Shown here in pieces: positions 34,499 through 44,101 of a stretch of DNA of 64,000 nucleotides. Made by a program: the position numbers and the translations under genes. The notes under the pieces were generated by a model. It saw only the letters and a program-made list of their open reading frames with translations. It did no database searches and was not told where the DNA came from. Every line of letters begins with the position of its first letter. Position 1 is the stretch's first letter. Source of the DNA: an uncultured Bacteroidales bacterium (lineage in GTDB: Bacteria; Bacteroidota; Bacteroidia; Bacteroidales; Paludibacteraceae). Location: positions 1 through 64,000 of the forward strand of contig ONHW01000008.1 in assembly GCA_900317745.1 (NCBI GenBank), given 5' to 3'.

Positions 34499-36418
34499 AT
34501 GAAAAACGTGTGGAGACATCCATGGGTAGTGGCAGCCTGTAATATAGTGCTGGTATTAGCCTTGTACAGTCTGCTGCGTATTGTGTGCTATTGGGTTAAC
34601 GGTGCAATGTTCCCGAATATGGACGGTGAACATCTGCGTGAGATACTTGCCGGAGGTGTGCGCTTTGACCTGACGGCAGTCCTTTATCTCAGTTCGTTGT
34701 ATATTCTGCTTATGTTGCTGCCCTTGCCTGCTCGTTGGCGCGAGAGCAAGGTCTGTCAGCGTATTTCGGTGTGGGCGTTGCTTGTGCCGAACATCTTGGG
34801 CCTTATAGTCAATACAATAGATATCGTATATATCCGTTTCTCCGACCGCCGTACAACGTGTACGTTCTTCACCGAGTTTGCCAATGACGACAATCTGTTC
34901 GGTATCTTTGCCCAAGGCGTATGCCAGTTCTGGTATGTGACGCTCGTTGGCGTGGCGGTTATTGCTGTGCTGATTGTTTGCTCGCGCAAGACCTATAGCC
35001 TGCCTGCTGTCTCTCCTGTTTTCTATTATGTGTGCGAAACGCTGATCATGCTTGTCACGGCGTACTTTGTAGTGATCGGCATACGTGGCGGATTCGGCAA
35101 GTACACGCGCCCTATCACATTGAGCAACGCGCTGCAATATACCAACACGCCGCGTGAGAGTGCACTGGTGCTGAATACGCCGTTCTCACTGATGAAATCG
35201 CTGGAAAACACCACCTACGTTGAACCGGCGTACTTCTCTGCCGATGAACTGCCGGAACAGATGTCTCCTGTCCACCAGGCGGACAGTTCGCGCGTAGTGC
35301 GTACCGAGAATGTAGTCGTTCTTATCCTGGAGTCGTTCAGCAAGGAGTATATAGGTTTCTATAACCGCGATATAGAGGGTTACAGCGGCTATACGCCGTT
35401 TCTTGATTCCCTGTTGGAGCAATCGGTGACCTACGAGTATTCCTATGCTTCCGGCAGGAAGAGCATTGACGCTATGCCGTCCGTGCTCTCGTCTATACCG
35501 ATGCTCATCGAGCCGTATATCGTTACGCCGTATTCCACCAACGCTGTTTCGTCGATTGCCGACTGCCTGAAGCGGAAAGGTTACACAACCGCTTTCTTCC
35601 ACGGTGCGCCCAATGGCAGTATGGGCTTTCAGGCGTATGCGCGAAGTGCAGGCTTCGATGCGTACTATGGGATGAACGAGTTTGGCGACAACAGCGAGTT
35701 TGATGGAACGTGGGCAATCTGGGACGAGCCGTTCTTGCAGTTCTATGCCCAAACGATGAACGCGATGCAAGAGCCGTTTATGACTGCCGTGTTTACTGCT
35801 TCCAGCCACCACCCGTATAAGGTGCCTGACAAGTATCAGGGCGTTTTTCCGCAAGGTACGCTTCCGCTGCATGAGGCTGTAGGCTACGCGGATTATGCGT
35901 TGCGGCAATTCTTTGCTACAGCCTGTAGGCAGCCGTGGTTTGAGCGAACGCTGTTCGTCATAACTGCCGACCATACTAACGAGCTGACACTGCCCGAATA
36001 TACCAACGCCCGCGGGTTGTATGAGGTGCCTGTAGCTTTCTATCATCCGGGACTGCCGGCTGAGAGGCTTGAGCAAGTGATAAGCCAGACGGATATTATG
36101 CCTTCGGTGTTGAATTACCTTGGCTACAACGAATCGTATTTCGCCTTTGGCGAGGATGCTCTTACCTCAGGCAAGCAGCACCCGTACGCTGTGTGCTACA
36201 ATGCGCCGGTGTATCAGATCTTTTCCGACAGTCTGCTTGTGCAGTTTGACGGCGAACGGGTGGTGAGCGTGTATGACTATCGCGCTGACCGCTGTTTGCA
36301 TACGAACATAGCCGCACAGGTGCCCGAGCAGCGTATAGCCCCAATGGTAAACTATCTGAAGGCGTATATCCAGCAGTATATCCACCGCATGGTGAACGAC
36401 GAACTGACAGTAGAATGA
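34499..36418 (+). CDS. LtaS-like phospho-transferase (sulfatase fold), inner membrane
   Basis: 639 residues. About five N-terminal membrane helices (10-200) and a periplasmic alkaline-phosphatase-like domain: LILESFSKEYIG, SYASGRKSIDAMPSVLSS with Ser in place of the usual catalytic Thr, SSHHPYKVP, and VITADHTNEL with metal-binding Asp and His. The family (LTA synthase, phosphoglycerol and phosphoethanolamine transferases) decorates surface glycans; the substrate here cannot be told. Starts 9 bases after lptB, and its stop overlaps the next ATG (ATGA), so translation is coupled. Confidence 0.9.
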   Translation: MKNVWRHPWVVAACNIVLVLALYSLLRIVCYWVNGAMFPNMDGEHLREILAGGVRFDLTAVLYLSSLYILLMLLPLPARWRESKVCQRISVWALLVPNILGLIVNTIDIVYIRFSDRRTTCTFFTEFANDDNLFGIFAQGVCQFWYVTLVGVAVIAVLIVCSRKTYSLPAVSPVFYYVCETLIMLVTAYFVVIGIRGGFGKYTRPITLSNALQYTNTPRESALVLNTPFSLMKSLENTTYVEPAYFSADELPEQMSPVHQADSSRVVRTENVVVLILESFSKEYIGFYNRDIEGYSGYTPFLDSLLEQSVTYEYSYASGRKSIDAMPSVLSSIPMLIEPYIVTPYSTNAVSSIADCLKRKGYTTAFFHGAPNGSMGFQAYARSAGFDAYYGMNEFGDNSEFDGTWAIWDEPFLQFYAQTMNAMQEPFMTAVFTASSHHPYKVPDKYQGVFPQGTLPLHEAVGYADYALRQFFATACRQPWFERTLFVITADHTNELTLPEYTNARGLYEVPVAFYHPGLPAERLEQVISQTDIMPSVLNYLGYNESYFAFGEDALTSGKQHPYAVCYNAPVYQIFSDSLLVQFDGERVVSVYDYRADRCLHTNIAAQVPEQRIAPMVNYLKAYIQQYIHRMVNDELTVE

Positions 36419-37383
36419 AGAACGTTGTATATATAGCCATCTGTTGTGCCGTGCTATGCGGCTGCAGTCGTCCGGATATGGAGAAGGCTGTGCGCGAGTG
36501 TGCCTCTATGCCTGTTGAGCGGGCGTGTGCCACGGCGTTTGTGGCTGGAGGTAAAGCGTATGTGTTTGCCGGTCGGGACAGCGCGGGCGTACTGCATAGC
36601 GACCTATGGGCATACACGCCAACGACCGACAGTTGGCAGAACCTCGGCGAGACACCTCTCTCGCCTCGCGTGAATGCTGCTGCATGCGTGAGCGGCGACA
36701 GAGTATATATCGGTTTGGGGTTCAGAGGCAGATATGGTGTGGACTCCTGTTACTTGCGCGACTGGTGGGAATATACGCCGGAAACTGATAGTTGGCAAGC
36801 ATTGGCAGACTATCCCAACGAATATACGGATTGTGCTACAGCGTTTGGCGGTGACGGCGAGTTGTATGTAGGTTACGGCTTCTGCTGGAAATACCGCCGC
36901 GATATGTTCCGCTATACGATAGCAGAAGATCGTTGGGATTCGATTGACGTAGGTGCTGCGTTTCACGGCTTCCCCCAGCGCTCGTTCGGCGGTACAGGTT
37001 GTACATGCGGCGGACGGCATTTTATGGGTACGGGATATTACCGCAACAGTTTGAACTGGTGGGGAGAACTGGTGGGCGGTACCCGTTGGGAGCGCCGAAC
37101 CGATGTACCCGGTCGCACGCGTACACTGGCTGCGTCGGCTGCAACCGGCAAGTATATCTACCTGTGTGGCGGAATCCACTACGGAGGTATGAATACCGAC
37201 GGCGAAGTGCTGAAGGATGTCAGGCGCTATGATCCCGATACCGACAGTTGGCAATGGGTGGCAGTTATGCCGCAGGGTTTGATCAACCACGTATGTTTCG
37301 CTATCGGCGGAAAAGTGTATTGGGGACTGGGAGAGAACGAAGACTTGCAGGTAAGCAACAAACTGTATTGTATTGAGGAATAG
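36415..37383 (+). CDS. Kelch-repeat lipoprotein
   Basis: 322 residues. N-terminus MKNVVYIAICCAVLCGC ends with a lipobox LCGC. Kelch-type blades recur: YTPTTDSWQNLG, YTPETDSWQALAD, YTIAEDRWDSIDV and YDPDTDSWQWVAVMP, each followed by a GG or GGK turn, giving a beta-propeller. Resembles NanM-like mutarotases and other surface propellers. The start overlaps the LtaS-like gene by four bases, so a role at the same surface glycan is likely. The last bases are duplicated into the next gene start (37362-37405). Confidence 0.85.
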   Translation: MKNVVYIAICCAVLCGCSRPDMEKAVRECASMPVERACATAFVAGGKAYVFAGRDSAGVLHSDLWAYTPTTDSWQNLGETPLSPRVNAAACVSGDRVYIGLGFRGRYGVDSCYLRDWWEYTPETDSWQALADYPNEYTDCATAFGGDGELYVGYGFCWKYRRDMFRYTIAEDRWDSIDVGAAFHGFPQRSFGGTGCTCGGRHFMGTGYYRNSLNWWGELVGGTRWERRTDVPGRTRTLAASAATGKYIYLCGGIHYGGMNTDGEVLKDVRRYDPDTDSWQWVAVMPQGLINHVCFAIGGKVYWGLGENEDLQVSNKLYCIEE

Positions 37384-37405
37384 ACTGTACTGCATTGAGG
37401 AACAG
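37362..37405 (+). repeat. 22-bp tandem duplication over the kelch stop and the next start
   Basis: Two adjacent 22-base copies (37362-37383 and 37384-37405) differ at three positions. The first contains the kelch gene stop TAG, the second the TTG start of the Wzi-family gene. The second copy keeps the upstream reading (LYCIEE) but has CAG instead of TAG. Confidence 0.75.
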
Positions 37406-38885
37406 ACTGGACATAATACTATTGTTCGCGTGCGCGTTGTGTGCAGGCACGCAGGCGCGTGAGCTGAGTTGGCGCTGGTGGCCTACCGGCATTCAGGCGG
37501 ATGTACCTGCCGGAGCCGATACCTTGCGTTATACATTAGGCGTGAGTGCCGTAGCCTCCAGCGGCAAGTATGCGCCGTTCTGGTTGCAGAGCAATACGAA
37601 TGGCGACATTAGCAGCAGTCCGTACAGCGGCAATCTGCGTGCCGGCATATACAAGGATGCCGTGCACGACGAGCGCTGGTGGGATTATGATTTTGCGGTC
37701 GAGTTGACTGGTCGTGTGCAGAAGCCGATAGCCGGCAGTCCGTTCGATGTGCAGCGGCGTGTGGCAACAGGGTACTTCAACCGCCTGTATGCTCACCTGC
37801 GGTTGTACGTGTTCGATCTAACGGCAGGTATCAAACCGATGATCTACGAGACGCAGGACACGGCACTAAGTATGGGCAGTATGGTTCTGTCGGGTAACAG
37901 CCAACCATTGCCGCGTGTGACAATAGGTATAGACCGCTATATACCTTTCCCCGGGTGCTACGGTTACTTCGAACTGAAGGGCGGACTGACGCATGCGTGG
38001 CTGGTGGATAACGTATATATGAAGGGCAGTTATCTGCACCATAAGTTTGTGGCTTTTCGTCTTGGCGGACGGTTGCCGGTAAATGTGAGTTATGAGTTTC
38101 ACCACGCAGCTCAATGGGGAGGTTACAGTCCTGTGTATGGCGATATAGGTAATGACTTCCGTTCGTTTGCCAACGTGCTGCTGGCACGTTCGGGAGGTGT
38201 GATGAGTAATGACAAACTGAACGCCCAAGGCAACCATGTCGGCAGTCAGCAACTGACTGTGACAGGCAAAGGCGACGGCTGGCAGGTAACAGCATACTGG
38301 CAGAACTTCTTTGAAGATAACTTTGCTTTTCTGGGTGACGGACAGAACATTACCGACGGCTTGTGGGGCATAAGCCTCAAGCAGACGCGTTGGCGGTTTG
38401 TGGAAGGAGTGACATACGAGTTCCTGAATACGACCGACCAGTCAGGGCCGTGGCATGACAGAGACGGCTTGTGCTATGGCGGTAATGATACGTATTATCG
38501 AAATTCCGTATTCGTCAACGGCTGGAACTATTGGTATCGCTCAATGGGTACGCCGTTCATTACCTCGCCTCTGTATAACGCCGACGGGACGATCTACACC
38601 CTCAACAGCCGTGTGATGGTTCACCATTTGGGTGTGCGGGGCGATATTTACGGTTATCGGTATCGCGTGCTTGCCAGTTACGCGCGTAACTACGGCAACG
38701 ATGTCACACGGCGCGCTCTGCAAAGCAAGAACACGGCTCTGCTGCTGGAGGTGCAGAAGCACGTAGAGCAAGCCTGGGGATTGGATTTCGGGCTGCGGCT
38801 GGCAGCAGACTTCGGTACGCAATGGGGAAATCAGTTCGGCGCACAACTAACCGTCAGCAAACGGGGAATAATAACGCAATGGTAA
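37395..38885 (+). CDS. Wzi-family capsule assembly protein, outer-membrane barrel
   Basis: 496 residues. Signal peptide (RNRLDIILLFACALCAGTQA), then an outer-membrane barrel with LGVSAVASSGKYAPFWLQSNTNG, LTAGIKPMIYETQDTALSMG, ITDGLWGISLKQTRWRF and C-terminal FGAQLTVSKRGIITQW, typical of the Bacteroidetes capsule-assembly Wzi family. It may help attach a capsule or O-polysaccharide. The start is TTG 37395, since no in-frame ATG or GTG precedes the signal peptide; it lies in the duplicated block. A 47-base repeat gap follows. Confidence 0.85.
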   Translation: MRNRLDIILLFACALCAGTQARELSWRWWPTGIQADVPAGADTLRYTLGVSAVASSGKYAPFWLQSNTNGDISSSPYSGNLRAGIYKDAVHDERWWDYDFAVELTGRVQKPIAGSPFDVQRRVATGYFNRLYAHLRLYVFDLTAGIKPMIYETQDTALSMGSMVLSGNSQPLPRVTIGIDRYIPFPGCYGYFELKGGLTHAWLVDNVYMKGSYLHHKFVAFRLGGRLPVNVSYEFHHAAQWGGYSPVYGDIGNDFRSFANVLLARSGGVMSNDKLNAQGNHVGSQQLTVTGKGDGWQVTAYWQNFFEDNFAFLGDGQNITDGLWGISLKQTRWRFVEGVTYEFLNTTDQSGPWHDRDGLCYGGNDTYYRNSVFVNGWNYWYRSMGTPFITSPLYNADGTIYTLNSRVMVHHLGVRGDIYGYRYRVLASYARNYGNDVTRRALQSKNTALLLEVQKHVEQAWGLDFGLRLAADFGTQWGNQFGAQLTVSKRGIITQW

Positions 38886-38942
38886 AAAAACAGTAAATAG
38901 CCAAACAGTAAATGGTAAATGGTAAATAGTAAATGGTAAATG
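38886..38942. repeat. GGTAAATGGTAAAT-type repeat before the glycosyltransferase
   Basis: Successive words CAGTAAATAG, CAGTAAATGGTAAATGG and TAAATAGTAAATGGTAAATG occur. The block contains the start ATG (38933) and first codons of the glycosyltransferase. A related stretch occurs inside the receptor gene at 21368. Confidence 0.75.
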
Positions 38943-39637
38943 ACCAAATCGTACATATCATAATGCCTGTCAAGGACTCTCTGCCGACCGCAGAAGAGGC
39001 TATTCGCGCCATAGTGTCGAGCGGGTACACGCTGACCGTGTATGACGACAACTCGACAGCCGAGAATGCTGCCAAGTTGGATATACTGGCTGCAGAGACA
39101 GGTATTCGTGTCATTCATATAAGTGAGCACACCGATCATCCGTCACCTAACTATCGCTGGGTGCTGATAGATGCACAGCGCGAATGCCTGAAAAACGGCG
39201 AAAATTTGATCATCGTAGAAAGCGATGTAATAGTCAGTAAATCAACCATTAGCACGCTAAAAAAAAATATAAGGTCTAGGATTGGCCTGATAGCGGCCGT
39301 AACTACCTCCGAAAACGGCACGATAAACTTCCCATACGAGTATGCGCGAGGCATTCGTGAGGACGGAGTTTGCCGCAAGCGGTTCTCGTTCTGCTGCACG
39401 CTGCTGACCAACGAGTTTCTGCAAGCCTACGACTTTAACCTGCTCGACCCGAACAAGAACTGGTACGATGTGCATATAAGTCACATGGCGCAGAAGTTAG
39501 GATTTGACAACATATTGCAGGTCAGCAATCCCGTGCTGCACAAGCCGCACTCCTCGCGCCCGTGGAAGCAACTCAAATATACCAATCCGCTGCTGTATTA
39601 TTGGCGCAAACTGACAAAAGGATTGGATAAGATATAA
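38933..39637 (+). CDS. Glycosyltransferase family 2 protein
   Basis: 234 residues of GT-A fold: HIIMPVKDSLPTAEEAIRAI, nucleotide-sugar part YDDNSTAENAAKL, metal motif IIVESDVIV, then EYARGIREDGV and a C-terminal basic tail. It transfers a sugar in glycan synthesis; the donor is not predictable. The ATG at 38933 lies in repeat DNA; ATG 38963 would cut the first strand, so the earlier one is preferred. It precedes the fused glycosyltransferase-kinase by 23 bases. Confidence 0.85.
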   Translation: MVNDQIVHIIMPVKDSLPTAEEAIRAIVSSGYTLTVYDDNSTAENAAKLDILAAETGIRVIHISEHTDHPSPNYRWVLIDAQRECLKNGENLIIVESDVIVSKSTISTLKKNIRSRIGLIAAVTTSENGTINFPYEYARGIREDGVCRKRFSFCCTLLTNEFLQAYDFNLLDPNKNWYDVHISHMAQKLGFDNILQVSNPVLHKPHSSRPWKQLKYTNPLLYYWRKLTKGLDKI

Positions 39638-39660
39638 CAAGGTAAAAAATCGGAAGGAGA

Positions 39661-41061
39661 ATGCAACCGCTCGTATCTGTCATAGTACCACTATACAACG
39701 CAGCGCCGTATATAGGCGAGGCGCTGGAGAGCATTGTGGCATCGACGTACCGCCCGATTGAAGTAATCGTGGTGAATGACGGCAGTACGGACGACAGTCT
39801 GCGTGTGGCGCAGGCTTTTGCCGGTGAGCATAAAGAGGTGAAAGTGCTCAGTCAGCCGAACAGCGGTGTAAGTGCGGCACGCAACCATGCTATCCGCGAG
39901 GCGAAAGGCGAATATATACTGCCCGTAGATGCCGATGACAAGATAGGTGCCACATATATCGAACATGCTGTTGCGGCGTTTGCCGATCAGGTGCGCGTTG
40001 TGGGTTGCCGTGCGGAATATTTCGGAGCCAAACAAGGCGAGTGGCGACTTCCCGACTACACGCCCGAACTGCTTGCGCGCAAGAATATGATACACGTGAG
40101 CAGTCTGTTCCGCCGAGCCGACTGGCAGCGTGCAGGCGGATTCTGCGAACAGGATATCTATCGCGAGGATTGGGACTTCTGGCTCAGTCTGATGGAGCTG
40201 GGCGGCACATACGTGCGTCTGAACGAAGTAGGGTTATACTACAGGGTACAAGCCGTGTCCCGGCGTGCAAGAGCCAAGCAGCAGAAGCGCGCTATCGTGG
40301 ATGCTGTCAACCGCCGGCACCCGGCATATATGGAGCGGTACTTGGGCGGTCCGCTGCATTACCACCGCTCGTGGTCAAAGTGGCTGAACAGCTTCCGTTC
40401 GGTTAAGCAGGTCGGCGATTTTGACCGCTGGCACGAGGGCGAAGTTATCTTCAGCCGGCGCAATACGTTGCGGCTGACAGGTGACATGGTAGTCAAGCAG
40501 TTTGCTGTGCCTAACCTGCTGCGCGGGTTGTGGTACGGACTGTTTGGCAGGAGTAAGGCACGCCGCAGTTACGAGTATGCGCTGCGGATGAATGGTCTGA
40601 CACCGGCGCCTGTTGCGTACCGCGAAGTGCGCATATTGGGCGTGTTGCGCGAGAGTTGGTACGCCTGCCGCAAGTCGGAGTGCAAGCACACCTTCAACGA
40701 ACTGATCGGGCAACCCGGATATCCGAACCGAACAGATATACTGAAGGCTATAGGCCGATTCACGGCAACGCTGCACCGGCGCGGTATATTGCACGGCGAC
40801 TATTCGGGCGGCAATATATTGTTCACCGCTGACGGCAGCCGTGTGGAAGTGATAGACCTCAATCGTATCCGCTTCTGCAGCCGCTTGAGTCGCGAACAAC
40901 GCCTGCTGAACTTCGAGCGGCTGAATATTGACCGTGACGCGTTGCGCACGATAGTTGAGGCATACGCCGCTGCTATGGGCGATGATCCTGCCAAGGATGC
41001 GGAGTTTGTTATAGCGCACCGTTGGTACAAACATGTCAAACAAGGTATAACCAACCTATGA
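39661..41061 (+). CDS. Fused glycosyltransferase family 2 and LPS-core-type sugar kinase
   Basis: 466 residues. Residues 1-225 are a GT-A domain (SVIVPLYNAAPYIGEALESI, VVNDGSTDD at 37-45, PVDADDK at 88-94, REDWDFWLSL). Residues about 255-466 resemble the Kdo/WaaP/InaA kinase fold: VVKQFAVPNLL, FNELIGQPGYPNRTDILK, a catalytic loop ILHGDYSGGNILF and metal site EVIDLNRIRF. The pairing suggests sugar addition followed by phosphorylation of an LPS core. The frame is continuous; the stop overlaps the next start as ATGA. The assignment of the kinase substrate is inference. Confidence 0.85.
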   Translation: MQPLVSVIVPLYNAAPYIGEALESIVASTYRPIEVIVVNDGSTDDSLRVAQAFAGEHKEVKVLSQPNSGVSAARNHAIREAKGEYILPVDADDKIGATYIEHAVAAFADQVRVVGCRAEYFGAKQGEWRLPDYTPELLARKNMIHVSSLFRRADWQRAGGFCEQDIYREDWDFWLSLMELGGTYVRLNEVGLYYRVQAVSRRARAKQQKRAIVDAVNRRHPAYMERYLGGPLHYHRSWSKWLNSFRSVKQVGDFDRWHEGEVIFSRRNTLRLTGDMVVKQFAVPNLLRGLWYGLFGRSKARRSYEYALRMNGLTPAPVAYREVRILGVLRESWYACRKSECKHTFNELIGQPGYPNRTDILKAIGRFTATLHRRGILHGDYSGGNILFTADGSRVEVIDLNRIRFCSRLSREQRLLNFERLNIDRDALRTIVEAYAAAMGDDPAKDAEFVIAHRWYKHVKQGITNL

Positions 41062-42296
41062 ATCAATACCGGGAAATAATCGGCAAGCTCAACTACGGAC
41101 TGTTTCTTGCCATCGTAGCACTGCTTCCTTTCGACCAGTTGCTTCTTCGTTACGCATTTGTGACATGGTTTGTGTGCTGGCTGCTGGAGGGGCGTTGGCT
41201 CAAGCGTCCCAAACCGATACGCGACAATCGGATGCTTATTCCGTTTCTATTGTTCGGGTTGTGGTATCTATGGCGTATTGTATCGTGGTTCTGGGCAGCG
41301 GATCACGCTATCTGGTCGTGGCAGACCGAGCGCTACCTGACATTCGGACTGATTGTGCCGGTTGCCGTGTGGGGCGTAAACAAACACTACGATTGGCGTG
41401 TAGCCGGCAAAGTGCTGGTGGGCAGTTGTGTGGCTGCCGTGCCTGTATATATAGTGATAATGACATTCTTCTACTACCACCCCGAGTGGATCGGGAAGTT
41501 GCATTTGGGTGGTGAGTGGAAGGCTATATCCGGTTGGTTCGGGTACTTTGAGGAGAATATATCCTTTTTGAAACACCGTTTGTTCCTGTGCAGTGTGGAG
41601 TTGTTCGGCGTGGCAATCGCTTATAAGTTATGGCGTAAGCGTCCGGCTATACTTTTGCCGGCTCTGATAGTTATGCTGTCGTCTATCCCGTTGACCGGCT
41701 CACGGCAATCCGTACTGACAGCAGCGGGACTGATAGCGGTAACGATGGTGTACGAACTGCCCGGCAGATACCGTCTGCGCTACGGGATAGGTATATTGCT
41801 GGTAGGTATCGTGTTGGGATTCGGTGTGCTGAACCTGCACCCGCGGATGCAGAACTTTGATTACACCGACCTGACAGAGATACGCGAAGTGAGCAGCGAT
41901 CATAATGCCAGGCTCAATATCTGGGGTGTGGCTTTGCAACAGCCGTCGGACTATCTGGCTCACGGACTCGGTGCGGGACAGAGCACGCCGTATATGATTG
42001 AGAAATACAAAGAGGCAAAATTCGGTTATTACGCCAACAAACAGTATAATGCACACAATCAGTATCTGGAGGAACTAATGGAGATAGGTCTGCCGGGATT
42101 GTTGCTGTTTATTCTGGCGTGGGTATCTATTCCTTTGTGTGCGCGCCGGCAAGGCATACTCACCTCGCTGCTGTTCACCACTATCTTTATGATGAACATG
42201 CTCACCGATTGTATGTTCGGTCGCTTCTGCGGGATAGCCTTGTGGGCTGTGGGGCTGCTGATTATTGTCTTGCAGTCAGAGGCGCATAGTGACTGA
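41058..42296 (+). CDS. O-antigen ligase/polymerase-type membrane protein
   Basis: 412 residues with about ten hydrophobic helices and one large periplasmic loop (residues 260-345) holding HGLGAGQSTPYM and YNAHNQYLEELMEIG, the Wzy/WaaL-like signature. It joins or ligates polysaccharide to lipid A core in the periplasm. The upstream GTG-like start at 41022 is rejected since ATG 41058 overlaps the preceding stop as ATGA and gives a natural N-terminus. It ends 2 bases from the convergent gene. Last of the lptB-led run. Confidence 0.85.
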   Translation: MNQYREIIGKLNYGLFLAIVALLPFDQLLLRYAFVTWFVCWLLEGRWLKRPKPIRDNRMLIPFLLFGLWYLWRIVSWFWAADHAIWSWQTERYLTFGLIVPVAVWGVNKHYDWRVAGKVLVGSCVAAVPVYIVIMTFFYYHPEWIGKLHLGGEWKAISGWFGYFEENISFLKHRLFLCSVELFGVAIAYKLWRKRPAILLPALIVMLSSIPLTGSRQSVLTAAGLIAVTMVYELPGRYRLRYGIGILLVGIVLGFGVLNLHPRMQNFDYTDLTEIREVSSDHNARLNIWGVALQQPSDYLAHGLGAGQSTPYMIEKYKEAKFGYYANKQYNAHNQYLEELMEIGLPGLLLFILAWVSIPLCARRQGILTSLLFTTIFMMNMLTDCMFGRFCGIALWAVGLLIIVLQSEAHSD

Positions 42297-42298
42297 GG

Positions 42299-44101
42299 CT
42301 ATAAGCCGTCAATCGTCTCCATCACACGTTGTACAAACGCGCGTGCCTGTTGCTCGGTGTTCGAATGACTGCCCAGTAGCAGGCGGTCGGATTTGGCATC
42401 AACAACCACTGTGTCGGTGGCAGTAATCAGCCCGAAACCGTCGTTGAAACTGTAGAACGCAAAAGGTGTGCCGAGGCTGTCCAGGGCATTCTTGCCGAAC
42501 AAGTATTCCGAATGGTCTATTCCCATCTGTGCTAGCAGGGTCGGCACGACATCTGTCTGCGAGCATACGCGGTCAATGCGCATCGGTGCAGTCACTGCAC
42601 CGCCACAGAAGATAACGGGTATGCGGTAACGTTTAGGCTCGAAGTTCTGCAGCGTGGCAGGGTAGGGATAGCCGTGATCGGCCACCAGTACAACCAGCGT
42701 GCTGTCCCACCGCGGACAACAGCGCAGGGAGTCGATGAACGCGCCCAGACAACTGTCGGTATATGCAATCGAGTTGAGATAGATGTTGTCAAACCGCTGC
42801 GAGGCGGGCACCTCAAACGGCTCGTGACTGCTAAGGCTCAGAATAATATCCAAGTGTGGAGCCGAATCCCGTCGGTTGCTTATCTCCCGAACAGCACGGC
42901 TAAAGAGCAGGTGGTCGTGTACTCCCCATTTTGACAACCGTTCGCTGACAGGGAACGAGTGGTCGTTTACGCGTTCGGCAAACCCGCCGTTGATCAGGTA
43001 TGAACGCATGTTTGTAAAATCTTCATCGCCTCCGTACCAGAACTTCAGGTTGTAGCCGTGTGGCGACAGGCTCTTGCTGAGTTGCGGCAAGTGTTGCGAC
43101 TTGTAGGGTACGGTCATCAGCGAGGATGTAGGCTGCCCCGGGAAGGCGCTCATCGTTGCCACTACGCCCCGGTCAGTACGATAAGAAGAGGCGTATGCGT
43201 TGGCAAAGAATATTCCTTCACTTGCTAAACGCTGCATAGCCGGCATTGCTTCCCAAGCGTTGAAGGAGAAACTCTCCAGTATAAACAGAATGATGTCCGG
43301 CCGCTGCGTCTTGAGCACCTGCTGAGTGGCGTTGTGCGGCTCTGAGGGCAGCAACTCGCAGAGTAACTGTTGTGCCTCAGCCGAAGGCATATAGGTATAT
43401 TTGTCGGTATCAAACGTATTCTCGCCGAGCGACTCAATGATATTGAACAGCGGATTGACGGCAGCAAGGTTGAGCATCTGGTTGTCGGAGAAATATACGC
43501 GCCCAGTGTTCATCGTGGATGTGGTTACGCTGCCGCGGATGGGCAGGAACAGCAGTGCGGTCATTAGCAGCCGTCCGCCCGCCTGTAGCCAGCGTGTACG
43601 TGTTGTGTCGCAGTACCGCAATGATTGCTCCCAGCCTTGCATCCACAGGCGATATGCCCAAAAACATCCGCCCCACAGCACGACGAGTGCTGCGAGCCCA
43701 GCCAGCCACACCCACCACTCGGCGCAGGCGAGTGCCTCCTTGGGCGAACTCAGGTAGATGAATATGGTTTTGTCAAGATGAAAGCCCCAGGCGGGAAAAA
43801 CTCCGCAGTCGCCTATGAATGCGCACAGGCATACGAACAGCAGAAGTCCGGTGTAGAGATCCAATATGCGTGCTGCCTGACGAATGCGCACTACTGACAT
43901 CACTGTCAGCAGCAGTCCGAAGAACACCATAAGATAGGATGCCACGCTCAGATCCAGCGGGAAGGCGTGCACCGGCACCAACAGCCAATCCAGCCACGTT
44001 ATATCACCTGTCAGCGGCAGGTTGACGAGCATGAACAGTGGCTTCTGAATCAGAAAGAACACAAGCCAGTACACGTAATATTTGGCGAAAGCACGTATCA
44101 T
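42299..44101 (-). CDS. LtaS-like phospho-transferase (sulfatase fold), second copy
   Basis: 600 residues. Four to five N-terminal helices (5-190), then the sulfatase-like domain with LFILESFSFNAWE, the nucleophile-containing SYRTDRGVVATMS (Thr present), SLSSHEPFEVP and VVLVADHGYPYP. Same family as the protein at 34499 but only distantly similar and with the canonical Thr. The ATG overlaps the stop of the TonB-like gene as ATGA, so it is coupled to two outer-membrane proteins upstream. Probable role: modification of an envelope glycan with a phospho-group. Confidence 0.9.
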   Translation of the reverse strand: MIRAFAKYYVYWLVFFLIQKPLFMLVNLPLTGDITWLDWLLVPVHAFPLDLSVASYLMVFFGLLLTVMSVVRIRQAARILDLYTGLLLFVCLCAFIGDCGVFPAWGFHLDKTIFIYLSSPKEALACAEWWVWLAGLAALVVLWGGCFWAYRLWMQGWEQSLRYCDTTRTRWLQAGGRLLMTALLFLPIRGSVTTSTMNTGRVYFSDNQMLNLAAVNPLFNIIESLGENTFDTDKYTYMPSAEAQQLLCELLPSEPHNATQQVLKTQRPDIILFILESFSFNAWEAMPAMQRLASEGIFFANAYASSYRTDRGVVATMSAFPGQPTSSLMTVPYKSQHLPQLSKSLSPHGYNLKFWYGGDEDFTNMRSYLINGGFAERVNDHSFPVSERLSKWGVHDHLLFSRAVREISNRRDSAPHLDIILSLSSHEPFEVPASQRFDNIYLNSIAYTDSCLGAFIDSLRCCPRWDSTLVVLVADHGYPYPATLQNFEPKRYRIPVIFCGGAVTAPMRIDRVCSQTDVVPTLLAQMGIDHSEYLFGKNALDSLGTPFAFYSFNDGFGLITATDTVVVDAKSDRLLLGSHSNTEQQARAFVQRVMETIDGL

